In this document: one piece after another, positions 52,269-60,991 of the stretch
Position numbering within the stretch: the stretch's first letter is position 1
How the letters are laid out: each line of letters starts with the position of its first letter
Origin: Clostridium sp. AM22-11AC
Lineage (GTDB): Bacteria; Bacillota; Clostridia; Lachnospirales; Lachnospiraceae
Reading direction: 5' to 3'
Length of the DNA stretch: 64,000 nucleotides
Assembly: GCF_003473545.1 (NCBI RefSeq)
Contig: NZ_QUCM01000018.1
Coordinates: 1 to 64,000 of the forward strand
Notes under the pieces: generated by a model
What the model saw: only the letters and a program-made list of their open reading frames with translations
Told to the model about the DNA's origin: nothing
The model's database searches: none
Translations under genes and position numbers: made by a program

Positions 52269-53753
52269 TTACAGAGTTACACCCTGTTTGAAGATTGCCA
52301 TATCATGAAAACCGGCTGCTTCTGATTTAACCTTGCGTCCGGAAGCAACTTCCAATACATAGTTTAACAGATCCTGTGCCAGTTCTTCTTTGGTCTTATC
52401 CTCTACCATCTGTCCCGCATTGAAATCGATCCAGTTGGACTTGTGTCCTGCAAGCTTGGAGTTACTGGAGATCTTTACAGTTGGAACAGGGGAAGCAAAC
52501 GGAGTGCCGCGGCCGGTAGTAAACAATACCATATGAGCGCCGGATACTGCCAGCGCAGTTGCTGCTACCAGGTCATTTCCAGGTGCGCTTAAGAGGTTTA
52601 ATCCCTTAACCTTAACTGGCTCCGCATACTCTAATACACCCTTTACTAAAGAACTTCCTGACTTCTGGGTGCATCCTAAGGATTTATCCTCCAGAGTAGA
52701 GATACCGCCCTTCTTGTTACCTGGGGATGGGTTCTCATAAATAGTCTGGTTGTGGCTGGTAAAGTAGTTCTTGAAGTTGTTGATCAGAGCTACGGTCTTG
52801 TCAAAAAGCTCCGGAGTTGCGCAGCGGTTCATTAACAGAGTCTCTGCACCAAACATTTCCGGAACCTCTGTTAAAATAGTAGTTCCGCCCTTGCTTACTA
52901 ACAGATCAGAGAAAGCACCAACTACAGGGTTTGCAGTGATACCGGAAAGTCCGTCAGAACCACCGCACTTCATACCGATGATCAGTTCGCTTGCGTCGAT
53001 CTTCTCTCTGGAGAATGCGTTTGCATAGGTTGCCAGTTCTTCCAGGATACCCATAGCGGTCTCCATCTCATCTTCTACATCCTGGCACTGTAAGAATTTA
53101 ACACGCTGCTCATCATACTCGCCAATGTAATCCATTAATACAGGAATATTGCTGTTCTCGCAGCCAAGTCCTAATACCAGAACACCTGCTGCATTTGGAT
53201 GATGGATCATGTCTGCCAGAACTTTTCTGGTGTTTTCCTGGTCATCACCCATCTGGGAACATCCATATGGATGCTGGAATGCAATGATATCTTCTACATT
53301 TCCGCCTACAAACTTCTTTGCAGCAGTCTCAAGAGCCTTTGCAATAGAGTTTACACAGCCAACAGTTGGAACGATCCAGATCTCATTACGGATACCGACT
53401 TTTCCGTCTGCTCTGCGGTAGCCGTCAAAGTATACATGCCCAGATGGCTCTACGTCCTTGCTTCCTTCTGGTTTATACTCATAAGAAAGAACATCGCCTA
53501 AAGCGGTCTTTACATTATGAACATGTACCCATGCGCCTTTTTCAATAGCTTCTTTTGCGTAGCCGATACGGAAACCGTATTTAACTACCTCTTCACCCTG
53601 TGCAATGGCACGAAGGGCAAATTTATGTCCCTGTGGGATATCCTGGACCAGAGTTACCTTTTCTCCTGCTACATCCAGGGTCTCTCCTTCATTTAAAGGA
53701 CGAAGAGCAACGGCAACGTTATCATTCTGATTGATCTTGACAATGTCCTGCAT
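52269..53753 (-). CDS. uxaA: Altronate dehydratase
   Basis: 494 residues converting D-altronate to KDG. N-terminal SAF domain (about 1-90) with VKINQNDNVAVALRPL, and a long C-terminal dehydratase region with FQHPYGCSQMGDDQENTR (about 175) and GMKCGGSDGLSGITANPVVG (about 262-281). GGAGATTAAAGACC precedes the ATG at 53753. The frame opens earlier at 53801 with no site. Divergent from the lacI-type gene, with its own promoter and operator in the shared region. Confidence 0.93.
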   Translation of the reverse strand: MQDIVKINQNDNVAVALRPLNEGETLDVAGEKVTLVQDIPQGHKFALRAIAQGEEVVKYGFRIGYAKEAIEKGAWVHVHNVKTALGDVLSYEYKPEGSKDVEPSGHVYFDGYRRADGKVGIRNEIWIVPTVGCVNSIAKALETAAKKFVGGNVEDIIAFQHPYGCSQMGDDQENTRKVLADMIHHPNAAGVLVLGLGCENSNIPVLMDYIGEYDEQRVKFLQCQDVEDEMETAMGILEELATYANAFSREKIDASELIIGMKCGGSDGLSGITANPVVGAFSDLLVSKGGTTILTEVPEMFGAETLLMNRCATPELFDKTVALINNFKNYFTSHNQTIYENPSPGNKKGGISTLEDKSLGCTQKSGSSLVKGVLEYAEPVKVKGLNLLSAPGNDLVAATALAVSGAHMVLFTTGRGTPFASPVPTVKISSNSKLAGHKSNWIDFNAGQMVEDKTKEELAQDLLNYVLEVASGRKVKSEAAGFHDMAIFKQGVTL

Positions 53754-53862
53754 GGTCTTTAATCTCCTATCTTTGTTTTTGTACTCAGGAAACCTTCCCA
53801 AAATAAAATCTGTTGCAAAAGATTCCGGAATACATTTGATTTATTTTAACTACAGATCACTT

Positions 53863-53908
53863 TGTAAGTGCTTACAATCATTCTACCTATTTTCTACACA
53901 GAAGTCAA
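53863..53908 (-). promoter_or_regulatory. uxaA promoter and LacI-type operator
   Basis: Minus strand TTGACT (53903-53908), a 17-bp spacer and TAGAAT (53880-53885), with operator TGTAAGCACTTACA (53863-53876) directly downstream of the -10. The same arrangement on the plus strand serves the lacI-type gene. Confidence 0.8.
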
Positions 53909-53918
53909 TAGAAAACTG

Positions 53919-53971
53919 TTGCAATCTTTATTAGTAGTATGTATAATAGACTTAGCGTGTAAGCGCTTACA
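53919..53971 (+). promoter_or_regulatory. lacI-type gene promoter and operator
   Basis: TTGCAA (53919-53924), a 17-bp spacer and TATAAT (53942-53947), then TGTAAGCGCTTACA (53958-53971), a perfect 14-bp palindrome. It also fits the CcpA cre consensus, so catabolite control is an alternative reading. Confidence 0.8.
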
Positions 53972-53992
53972 GAATGTGAGGTGGATTACTGA

Positions 53993-54997
53993 ATGAATAT
54001 ATATGACGTTTCTGAGCGCGCAGGCGTTTCCATTGCTACGGTTTCCCGTGTACTCAACGGCAATCCCAACGTAAGTGAACGCACCCGCAAGAAGGTTCTG
54101 GCTGTAATGGATGAGTTGGGTTATACCCCCAATGTTTTTGCCAGGGGACTGGGACTTGATACCATGCAGACCATCGGTATCATGTGTTCTGACTCTTCTG
54201 ATCCTTATCTTGCTGAGGCGATCTACTATCTGGAGCGGGAACTGCGCAGTCATAATTATGATTCTATCCTCTGCTGTACCGGTTACGACCTGGATGTAAA
54301 ACAGAAGTATTTTAATCTGCTTCGCTCCAAGCGCGTGGATGCTATTATCCTGGCAGGTTCCAAATTTGTGGAAATGCGTTCCCGGGATAATAATTATATT
54401 ATAGAAGCTGCCGCAGACGGACTTCCTGTAATGTTAGTAAACGGTTATCTGGAAGGAAAGAATATCTACAGTACTGTCTGTGATGATTATGCCTCTATGT
54501 ATGATGCCACATTACAGCTGATCCATTCAGGACACAGCCGTATCCTTTATCTTTACACCAGCGTTTCCTACAGCGGTGTTAATAAGATGGAGGGCTACAA
54601 AGCAGCATTGAAAGAAAATCGTATCCCGGTTGAGGACTCCATGATTCATCAATGTTCCAAGAGTTTTGAAAATTCCAGGGATCTTCTTTTAAGCCTGAAA
54701 GAAGAAGGGCTGAAATTTGACGCAGTTTTGGCTTCTGACGATTCACTGGCCGTAGGAGCCGTAAAATATGCCCATACAGCCGGTATTTCCATGCCGGAAG
54801 AGCTTAGTATTATCGGGTATAATAATTCTCTCCTGGCACGTTGTACAGATCCGGAGATCACATCCATTGACAGCAAGGTAGAAGCACTTTGCACCACTAC
54901 TGTCAATACTTTAATGGGGGTTTTCAGTGGCGCTAATGTCCCAAACCGGACAACCATCGCCTCTGCTTTAATAAAAAGAAAAACCACAAACTTTTAA
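53993..54997 (+). CDS. LacI-family regulator of hexuronate genes
   Basis: 334 residues: N-terminal LacI HTH (MNIYDVSERAGVSIATVSRV, then LNGNPNVSERTRKKVL) and a periplasmic-binding-protein-like effector domain (about 60-330), with TIGIMCSDSSDPYLAEAIYYLE at the start and DAVLASDDSLAVGAV (about 242). It is the first gene of an operon with uxaC (30-bp gap). The matching palindromes in the divergent region suggest it represses itself, uxaC and uxaA. Inducer likely a hexuronate or an intermediate. GAGGTGG precedes the ATG. Confidence 0.92.
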   Translation: MNIYDVSERAGVSIATVSRVLNGNPNVSERTRKKVLAVMDELGYTPNVFARGLGLDTMQTIGIMCSDSSDPYLAEAIYYLERELRSHNYDSILCCTGYDLDVKQKYFNLLRSKRVDAIILAGSKFVEMRSRDNNYIIEAAADGLPVMLVNGYLEGKNIYSTVCDDYASMYDATLQLIHSGHSRILYLYTSVSYSGVNKMEGYKAALKENRIPVEDSMIHQCSKSFENSRDLLLSLKEEGLKFDAVLASDDSLAVGAVKYAHTAGISMPEELSIIGYNNSLLARCTDPEITSIDSKVEALCTTTVNTLMGVFSGANVPNRTTIASALIKRKTTNF

Positions 54998-55026
54998 ATT
55001 CCAATTTTAAAGGAGGATTTACCACT

Positions 55027-56442
55027 ATGAAACAGTTTTTGGACAAGGACTTCTTATTATCCACAGACATGGCAAAAACAATCTATCATGATTACGCAGA
55101 AAATATGCCGATCTTAGACTATCACTGCCATATCAACCCACAGGAGATCTATGAAGACCGTAAGTTTGAAAACATTACCCAGGTATGGCTGGGCGGCGAC
55201 CATTACAAATGGCGTCAGATGCGTTCTAACGGTGTTGATGAGAAATACATTACCGGCGACGGCACAGACAGAGAGAAATTCCAGGCATGGGCTGAGACAA
55301 TGCCTAAACTGATCGGCAACCCACTGTATCACTGGAGCCACTTAGAGTTAAGAAGATACTTTGGATACGAAGGCTACTTAAACGGCGATACTGCTGAGGA
55401 AGTATGGAACCTGTGCAACGCTAAGTTACAGGAAGACTCCATGACTGTCCGTAACCTGATCAAGCAGTCTAACGTTACTCTGATCTGCACCACTGATGAT
55501 CCTGTTGACTCTCTGGAATGGCACAAGAAACTGGCTGAAGATACTACTTTTGATGTACAGGTTCTGCCAGCATGGCGTCCAGACAAGGCTATGAACGTAG
55601 AGAAGCCAACTTTTGCTGCTTACATGGATCAGTTATCCAAGGTCAGCGGTGTTGAAGTAAAAGATTTCGCATCCTTAAAGGAAGCTTTAAAGAACCGTAT
55701 GGATTTCTTTACTTCCATGAAGTGCTGTGTATCTGACCACGCATTAGAGTATGTTATGTACGTTCCAGCTACTGAGGATGAAGTAAACGCTATCATCGCT
55801 AAGGGCTTAAAGGGCGAAGCAATCTCCAGAGAAGAAGAATTAAAGTACAAGACCGAGTTCATGCTCTTCGTTGCAAAAGAATACACCAAGAGAAACTGGG
55901 TTATGCAGCTTCACTACGGATGCAAGCGTGACAACAACGCTTACATGTTTGACAAGTTAGGCGCAGATACCGGTTACGACTGCATCAACAACTACGCTCC
56001 AAGCGCACAGATGGCAGATTTCTTAAATGCATTAAGCGCAACCAATGATATTCCTAAGACTATCATTTACTCCTTAAATCCAAACGACAACGCTTCCATC
56101 GGCACCATCATCGGCTGCTTCCAGGAGAAATTCCCAGGAAAGATCCAGCAGGGTTCCGCTTGGTGGTTCAATGATCACAAGGTAGGTATGACCGATCAGA
56201 TGGTATCCCTGGCTAACTTAGGCTGCCTGGGCAACTTCATCGGTATGCTGACCGACTCCAGAAGCTTCTTATCCTACACCAGACATGAGTACTTCCGTCG
56301 CGTTCTCTGCGCACTGGTTGGCGGCTGGGTAGAAAACGGCGAATATCCGGCAGATATGAAGTCCTTAGAGTCCATCGTTAAGGGCATCAGCTACAACAAC
56401 GCTGTTCAGTACTTCGGATTTGATCTGGATGTTGTGAAATAA
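55027..56442 (+). CDS. uxaC: Glucuronate isomerase (uronate isomerase)
   Basis: 471 residues, amidohydrolase-fold isomerase converting glucuronate to fructuronate and galacturonate to tagaturonate. Metal motif LDYHCHINPQEIYEDRKF (about 31-48), then VMQLHYGCKRDNN (about 295) and the later WWFNDHKVGM are typical. AAAGGAGG lies before the ATG. Cotranscribed with the LacI-type regulator; codon use is richer in AAG/GAA and looks highly expressed. Entry enzyme of the cluster, but the tagaturonate/fructuronate reductase is not present here. Confidence 0.97.
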   Translation: MKQFLDKDFLLSTDMAKTIYHDYAENMPILDYHCHINPQEIYEDRKFENITQVWLGGDHYKWRQMRSNGVDEKYITGDGTDREKFQAWAETMPKLIGNPLYHWSHLELRRYFGYEGYLNGDTAEEVWNLCNAKLQEDSMTVRNLIKQSNVTLICTTDDPVDSLEWHKKLAEDTTFDVQVLPAWRPDKAMNVEKPTFAAYMDQLSKVSGVEVKDFASLKEALKNRMDFFTSMKCCVSDHALEYVMYVPATEDEVNAIIAKGLKGEAISREEELKYKTEFMLFVAKEYTKRNWVMQLHYGCKRDNNAYMFDKLGADTGYDCINNYAPSAQMADFLNALSATNDIPKTIIYSLNPNDNASIGTIIGCFQEKFPGKIQQGSAWWFNDHKVGMTDQMVSLANLGCLGNFIGMLTDSRSFLSYTRHEYFRRVLCALVGGWVENGEYPADMKSLESIVKGISYNNAVQYFGFDLDVVK

Positions 56443-56451
56443 ATAGGGACA

Positions 56452-56510
56452 ACGAACGAATTGTCTGCGCAAGCAGACAGTAGAGTGCGTCAGCACGGAA
56501 TTCGTGAGTC
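56452..56510 (+). repeat. Two-hairpin structured repeat, copy B
   Basis: Outer arms ACGAATT (56456-56462) / AATTCGT (56499-56505) enclose GTCTGC-GCAA-GCAGAC (56463-56478) and GTGC-GTCA-GCAC. It shares the AGTRGAGYGCGTCAGCACGG block with copy A at 47950-48007, with paired changes in the stems. Confidence 0.65.
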
Positions 56511-56535
56511 TAATCGTGAGTCTACACCAGATGCA

Positions 56536-56574
56536 AAAAGCGCCCCGCCTCACAATGTGAGGTTGGGCGCTTTC
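56536..56574. terminator. Bidirectional terminator between uxaC and niaR
   Basis: AAAGCGCCC and GGGCGCTTT form the outer stem, and CCTCAC/GTGAGG continues it, with U runs on both sides. Confidence 0.85.
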
Positions 56575-56602
56575 TTAATGCCTGCAATTACTTTTCTTAT
56601 CT

Positions 56603-57127
56603 CTATTCTTCTTTTAAGTATCCCTTTTTCCGCAGTTCCTGCTCAATAAAATCCAGGTTTTTCTCCGATTCCGCAGTCACTGTATGATAATGGTAATCCC
56701 CGGTCAAAACCTTTAAAGGCTGTGCATTGTAGCGGTTCATGCGGTCTACAAACTCTGCTACATCCAGGCGGTTGTTGATGATCAGATCTGCACGGATCTG
56801 CCCATACAGCGGATGATCCACTGCCACATCCAGCACATGGCCACCATAATCTACAATGGTCTGAAGTTCGTCCTGGGTATCTTTGGTAGAATGGCAGACG
56901 CAGAACACCCGGATACATTTTCTCTTTTTTTCACTTTCCCGGTCAAGAACATATCCCCTGTAAGTAGAAAGGATCTTCTTATCTTCTGCCCGCAAAAGAG
57001 CAATATCCTGAACGATCACCTGGCGGCTTACCTTAAAACGATGAGCCAGTTCTGTTCCAGATAATGGAGTGTCGCTCTCCTCTAACAGTGAAAGAATGCC
57101 ATCTCTTCTTTTTCCGCCTTCTGTCAT
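56603..57127 (-). CDS. niaR: NiaR niacin-responsive transcriptional repressor
   Basis: 174 residues: N-terminal HTH (DTPLSGTELAHRFKVSRQVI, about 18-37) and a C-terminal 3H domain with three conserved His (GGHVLDVAVDHPLYGQIRADL in part, and GDYHYHTVTAES). NiaR (YrxA) represses NAD-synthesis or niacin-transport genes when niacin is present. ATG at 57127 follows AAAGGAGG; the longer frame to 57235 overlaps the rnpB terminator and is rejected. No nad genes are in the window. Confidence 0.92.
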   Translation of the reverse strand: MTEGGKRRDGILSLLEESDTPLSGTELAHRFKVSRQVIVQDIALLRAEDKKILSTYRGYVLDRESEKKRKCIRVFCVCHSTKDTQDELQTIVDYGGHVLDVAVDHPLYGQIRADLIINNRLDVAEFVDRMNRYNAQPLKVLTGDYHYHTVTAESEKNLDFIEQELRKKGYLKEE

Positions 57128-57215
57128 GATAAAATTCCCTCCTTTTGCGCAGCATGTTCTCTCATTGAGAGCAGTCTGACCATTCGCTGTATACTGCATA
57201 CGTTTTCTTTTATGC

Positions 57216-57248
57216 GAAAAAGCGTCCCCTTTCATTCAAGGAGACGCA
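57216..57248 (-). terminator. Terminator of rnpB
   Basis: GCGTCTCCTT / AAGGGGACGC stem with a U run on the minus strand, just after the RNase P RNA. Confidence 0.85.
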
Positions 57249-57264
57249 CTTCATCGTTGCAAAG

Positions 57265-57622
57265 GTTGTGAGTAAAACGGTAAGCCGGGTTATGTCGTTG
57301 GATGGTCATCTATCTAGTACTACTGTCGCCAGCAGCATCAAGCAACCTACCCGAAAGCTGACGGGCCGCCATATGCTCTCTGTTTGGTCTTGCTTCGGAT
57401 GGGGTTTACATGTGCCCCGCCTGTTACCAGCCGGGCGGTAGTCTCTTACACTGCCATTCCACCCTTACCTGCTGCAAATGCAGCGGGCGGTATATTTCTG
57501 TTGCACTGTCCCTAGGGTCACCCCCGCCAGACGTTATCTGGCATCCTGCCCTGTGAAGCCCGGACTTTCCTCTCCTGCGTCCTCTCGGTGTCGCAGCAGC
57601 GACCATCTGTCTTACTCACAAC
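57265..57622 (-). ncRNA. rnpB: RNase P RNA (class A)
   Basis: The minus strand carries the universal GAGGAAAGTCCGGGCT block near the 5' end, and terminal arms GTTGTGAGTAAGAC / TTACTCACAACC close helix P1. ACAGGGCAGGATGCC and GAAATATACCGCC-like cores follow. About 358 nt. This is the catalytic RNA that matures tRNA 5' ends. It has its own promoter and terminator. The exact ends are inferred from P1 pairing. Confidence 0.96.
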
Positions 57623-57628
57623 TTGTTT

Positions 57629-57657
57629 ATTTTAGCATAGTTTCTTTGCCATGTCCA
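57629..57657 (-). promoter_or_regulatory. Promoter of rnpB
   Basis: Minus strand TGGACA (57652-57657), a 17-bp spacer and TAAAAT (57629-57634). The predicted start, near 57622, matches the P1 end of the RNA. Confidence 0.75.
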
Positions 57658-57711
57658 TGGGTAAATCCAAAAATATCATATTAAAAATATCATATGTGGA
57701 CACTTGCTATC

Positions 57712-59364
57712 CTACACATCCAGACAGCTTCCGCCAATAAATTCCCTTAAAATAGAGTTTTTCGGTATATCCTCGCTGCTGACCCCGATAAAATAATCCA
57801 GGAATTTAAGAAGTCGCTTTGCTTCTGTATATTCCGGACAATCCTTTGGAATTCCAAAAAGCAGCGGCTCCACATACTGTTTTAGCACTGCCAGCTCATA
57901 GATGAGAGCAGAGTTAAACATAGCATCTGCCTCTTCCTGATAGGGGAAAATATTTTCCTCTTCTCCCTTTCGCACAGATGGCCACATACGGATAGTATCC
58001 TGGGCTGACGCCCCTCTTGTCCTTGCATCACGGATCATACGGCGCAGCAGACGGCCATCTGTCGTAGGGATACGGTTGTGCTCGTCAATATTTAACTGGG
58101 TCAGAGCACTAATATAGATCTTAAACTTGCTCTCTCTTGGAAGAGAATAGGATAAACGGTCATTTAAGCAATGGATCCCCTCGATCACCAGGATATCATC
58201 TTTTCCCAGTTTCAGAAAATCTCCCTTGTATTCCCGTTCTCCTTTTTTGAAGTTATAATAAGGCAGTTCCACACGCTCTCCTCTTAAAAGAGCCTGCATA
58301 TCCTGATTAAACTGTTCTACATCCAGACATTCCAGGATCTCATAATTATAATTACCATTTTCATCCCTTGGACTGTCCACACGGTTGACAAAATAGTTAT
58401 CTACCGCGATTGGATGCGGCTTTAAGCCAATAGCCTCCAACTGTACGGACAACCGATGGGAAAATGTTGTCTTTCCAGAGGAAGAAGGACCTGCGATCAT
58501 AACGATCTTGGCAGTTTTGCGCTCTGCGATCTGGGCCGCGATCTCTGCGATCCGTTTCTCCTGAAGCGCCTCCTGGATCAGGATCAAATGGGACATATCT
58601 CCAGCTGCGATCTTGTCATTTAATGCGCCTACTGTCTCCAGATCCAGACGTTTCCCCCACTCTGAAGAGTCCGCAAGTGTATGGAACAGCTTTGGCAGCG
58701 GCGCAAACTCCGGCAGCACTGTTGGTGCCAACATAGACGGCAGCATGAGCACAAAGCCATATTCATACAACTTCAGATTGAAATAACGGATATATTTTGT
58801 ATTGGGAACCATATATCCGTAGAAATAATCCTCAAATCCGTCAATACTGTAAACATTGACTCTGGATACACGGCGGTAGAGGAACAGACGCTCCTTATCG
58901 TACATCCGGTGTTTGTGAAAACGCTCTATGGCATCATCCGTAGAAATACTGCGCTTTAAAATCGGGATCTCCTGATCTACGTATTCCTGCATTTTGGCTT
59001 TCACCTGGTCAAGAAGCTCCTGGTTCAATGTGAAACTTCCTCTTGCTTCTACAAAAAAACCTTTTCCAATAGAAAAATCCACAATGACCTTTTCCACATT
59101 TTCAGGACCTGCCACTGCGTAAAATGCCTTCAGCATCAGAAGGGTGGCACTTCGCTGATATGCGGAAATTCCCGGCTTTTGTCTTGCAGTAATGAACTGC
59201 ACTTCGCCTTCCCTTATCTTTTCCTGCAGTTCCTGGAGTTTTCCATTTACCTGGACTAATAATATTTCATCGGAATACCCGCTTTGATACTCATCTGCTA
59301 TCACCTGCCAGGTAATATCATCCAGATATTCCTTTATCTGGGTATTTATTTTCAGTTGGACCAT
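57712..59364 (-). CDS. Nucleoside (uridine) kinase with TGS-like/threonyl-tRNA synthetase N-terminal domain
   Basis: About 550 residues. A ThrRS-like N-terminal part (about 1-260) precedes a uridine-kinase P-loop domain: AGPSSSGKTTFSHRL (about 290) and VDNYFVNRVDSPRDENGNYN (about 322). Such fusions are common in Clostridia and act as nucleoside kinases. AGGAGG overlaps an earlier ATG; the ATG at 59364 with good spacing is chosen. The nif3 gene upstream ends 45 bp before it, so they may be cotranscribed. Confidence 0.9.
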   Translation of the reverse strand: MVQLKINTQIKEYLDDITWQVIADEYQSGYSDEILLVQVNGKLQELQEKIREGEVQFITARQKPGISAYQRSATLLMLKAFYAVAGPENVEKVIVDFSIGKGFFVEARGSFTLNQELLDQVKAKMQEYVDQEIPILKRSISTDDAIERFHKHRMYDKERLFLYRRVSRVNVYSIDGFEDYFYGYMVPNTKYIRYFNLKLYEYGFVLMLPSMLAPTVLPEFAPLPKLFHTLADSSEWGKRLDLETVGALNDKIAAGDMSHLILIQEALQEKRIAEIAAQIAERKTAKIVMIAGPSSSGKTTFSHRLSVQLEAIGLKPHPIAVDNYFVNRVDSPRDENGNYNYEILECLDVEQFNQDMQALLRGERVELPYYNFKKGEREYKGDFLKLGKDDILVIEGIHCLNDRLSYSLPRESKFKIYISALTQLNIDEHNRIPTTDGRLLRRMIRDARTRGASAQDTIRMWPSVRKGEEENIFPYQEEADAMFNSALIYELAVLKQYVEPLLFGIPKDCPEYTEAKRLLKFLDYFIGVSSEDIPKNSILREFIGGSCLDV

Positions 59365-59409
59365 AGGCATCCTCCTTTTCAAAAATGTATTGCTGTACAT
59401 AGAAAACAA

Positions 59410-60219
59410 TTATAAAAGAACTGTAGGCCATGCAGATGGCGCTGTAACGATCTCCATCTCTACCGGCAGATTTTCCTTCAGATATCCAGCCATATACTGG
59501 ATAAAAATATGCTCCATTCCGTAATGACCTGCATCGATCACTGCCATATTCCTGGCTGCTGCATCAATTCCCTGGTGATGGCTGATATCACCTGTTACCA
59601 GCGCCTTTGCGCCTGCATGGATGGCTTCTTCGATCACACTTCCGCCAGCTCCAGGACAAAGTGCCACTTTTTCTACTTCCATATCCATCAGTTCTTCCCC
59701 ATACACCAGAACAAAAGGAAGATCAAAAGCCTGCTTTACTTTTTCTGCCAGTGCTTTTACAGTCAGCTTTTCCGCCAGGTTTCCTGTTTTTCCAATACCA
59801 TATGCCACAGAATTTCCATTTATTTCCATATCCCCCATAGCTTCCAACGGCTCCGTATCCTTTAAAGAAAGACGTTCTGCTGCCAGATCTGCCATACAGC
59901 CGGGTGCTGCATCAAAATTGGTGTGCATGGCATAGTAGGAAATATCTGCCTGGATCAGCTTTACCAGACGTCTGGTAATAAAATTCTGGTCATTCACTTT
60001 TTTAATAGCCTTAAAAATAAGGGGATGATGGGTCAAAAGCATATCTGCTCCTGCCTTAATGGCTGCATCCACCACCTGGTCCGTTGCATCTAAAGCAATA
60101 TAGATTTTTTTTACCTCTTTATCACTGCGTCCTGCTAACAGCCCCGGATTATCCCAATCACAGGCACAGCTTTCAGGAGCCAGTTTTCCCAATATTTCGA
60201 TCACTTCACTGCATTTCAT
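59410..60219 (-). CDS. Nif3-like dinuclear metal centre protein
   Basis: 269 residues of the NIF3/YqfO family, hexameric with two metals. LLTHHPLIFKAIKKVN (about 60-75), AMHTNFDAAPGCMAD (about 97) and the C-terminal DISHHQGIDAAARNMAVIDAG (in part) carry the metal ligands. Some relatives are called GTP cyclohydrolase 1 type 2, but function is unsettled. It overlaps trmK by 14 bases, so translation is coupled. Standard length, no insertion. Confidence 0.92.
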   Translation of the reverse strand: MKCSEVIEILGKLAPESCACDWDNPGLLAGRSDKEVKKIYIALDATDQVVDAAIKAGADMLLTHHPLIFKAIKKVNDQNFITRRLVKLIQADISYYAMHTNFDAAPGCMADLAAERLSLKDTEPLEAMGDMEINGNSVAYGIGKTGNLAEKLTVKALAEKVKQAFDLPFVLVYGEELMDMEVEKVALCPGAGGSVIEEAIHAGAKALVTGDISHHQGIDAAARNMAVIDAGHYGMEHIFIQYMAGYLKENLPVEMEIVTAPSAWPTVLL

Positions 60220-60982
60220 CTTGTGCCTCCCTGATACATGAAAGTTCTTCTTTTAAAGCCTTGCAGGCAGCTGCCTGTCCTGCCGTCAGCTCTTCCTCGC
60301 TCTTTCCTGCAAATCCCTTCAAGATCCCTTCCACTCTTTTTTCTTCTTTTAAAAGATACTGCTTTAAAACGGCATCCCTGCGTTTGATCAAAAGCGCCCC
60401 GAAGCGATACTCAGGGACCGTTTCACAGACACAAGCGTCTTTTTCATTTGTTCCAAAACCAGCTTTTATCACTGTATAAAACTTTCCCTCATCCAGTATC
60501 ATTGCCTCGTTTTCAATAAAGAAGCCATTTTCCTTCAGATAACGACGGAATTTTTCCAGATCCGACTGCGGTGAAAAGATCCAGTGGCGGATACTGCTCC
60601 AAAGCTGCTTTCCAGCCTCTAAAATGCTGATCTCCAGCTCACCGCCCATTCCCGCAATGATGACTGTATCGGCTTCTTTGGCCTGTAATTTTTCCAGTCC
60701 GTTGCTTAAACGGGTCTCTATGGAAATAGCTGCATCCCCCACGTCATGTCTGTATTCTTCTATGTGTTCATCTGCCCTTGCCAAAGGACCTTTTCGCACA
60801 TCCATAGCCAGAGCACTTTTAATTTTTCCAATTTCTGCCAGATAAATAGGCACATATCCATGATCTGTACCGATATCTGCGATCCGGCTGCCTTCCGGCA
60901 CAAAAGAAGCAACCAGCTTTAAACGTTCTGAAAGGCGAAGCCTTGTCTTCTTTATCTCTGTTTCCTGTATCTTTTCTGTCAT
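60206..60982 (-). CDS. trmK: tRNA (adenine(22)-N1)-methyltransferase
   Basis: 258 residues. S-adenosylmethionine-binding motif IADIGTDHGYVPIYLAEIG (about 37-55) and catalytic-region IIAGMGGELEISILEAG (about 110) match TrmK, which makes m1A22 in bacterial tRNAs. Conserved NPxF-like segments are replaced by SPQSDLEKFR. It follows rpoD by nine bases and overlaps nif3, as in the conserved Bacillota order. Confidence 0.93.
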   Translation of the reverse strand: MTEKIQETEIKKTRLRLSERLKLVASFVPEGSRIADIGTDHGYVPIYLAEIGKIKSALAMDVRKGPLARADEHIEEYRHDVGDAAISIETRLSNGLEKLQAKEADTVIIAGMGGELEISILEAGKQLWSSIRHWIFSPQSDLEKFRRYLKENGFFIENEAMILDEGKFYTVIKAGFGTNEKDACVCETVPEYRFGALLIKRRDAVLKQYLLKEEKRVEGILKGFAGKSEEELTAGQAAACKALKEELSCIREAQDEMQ

Positions 60983-60991
60983 ATCTATCCT

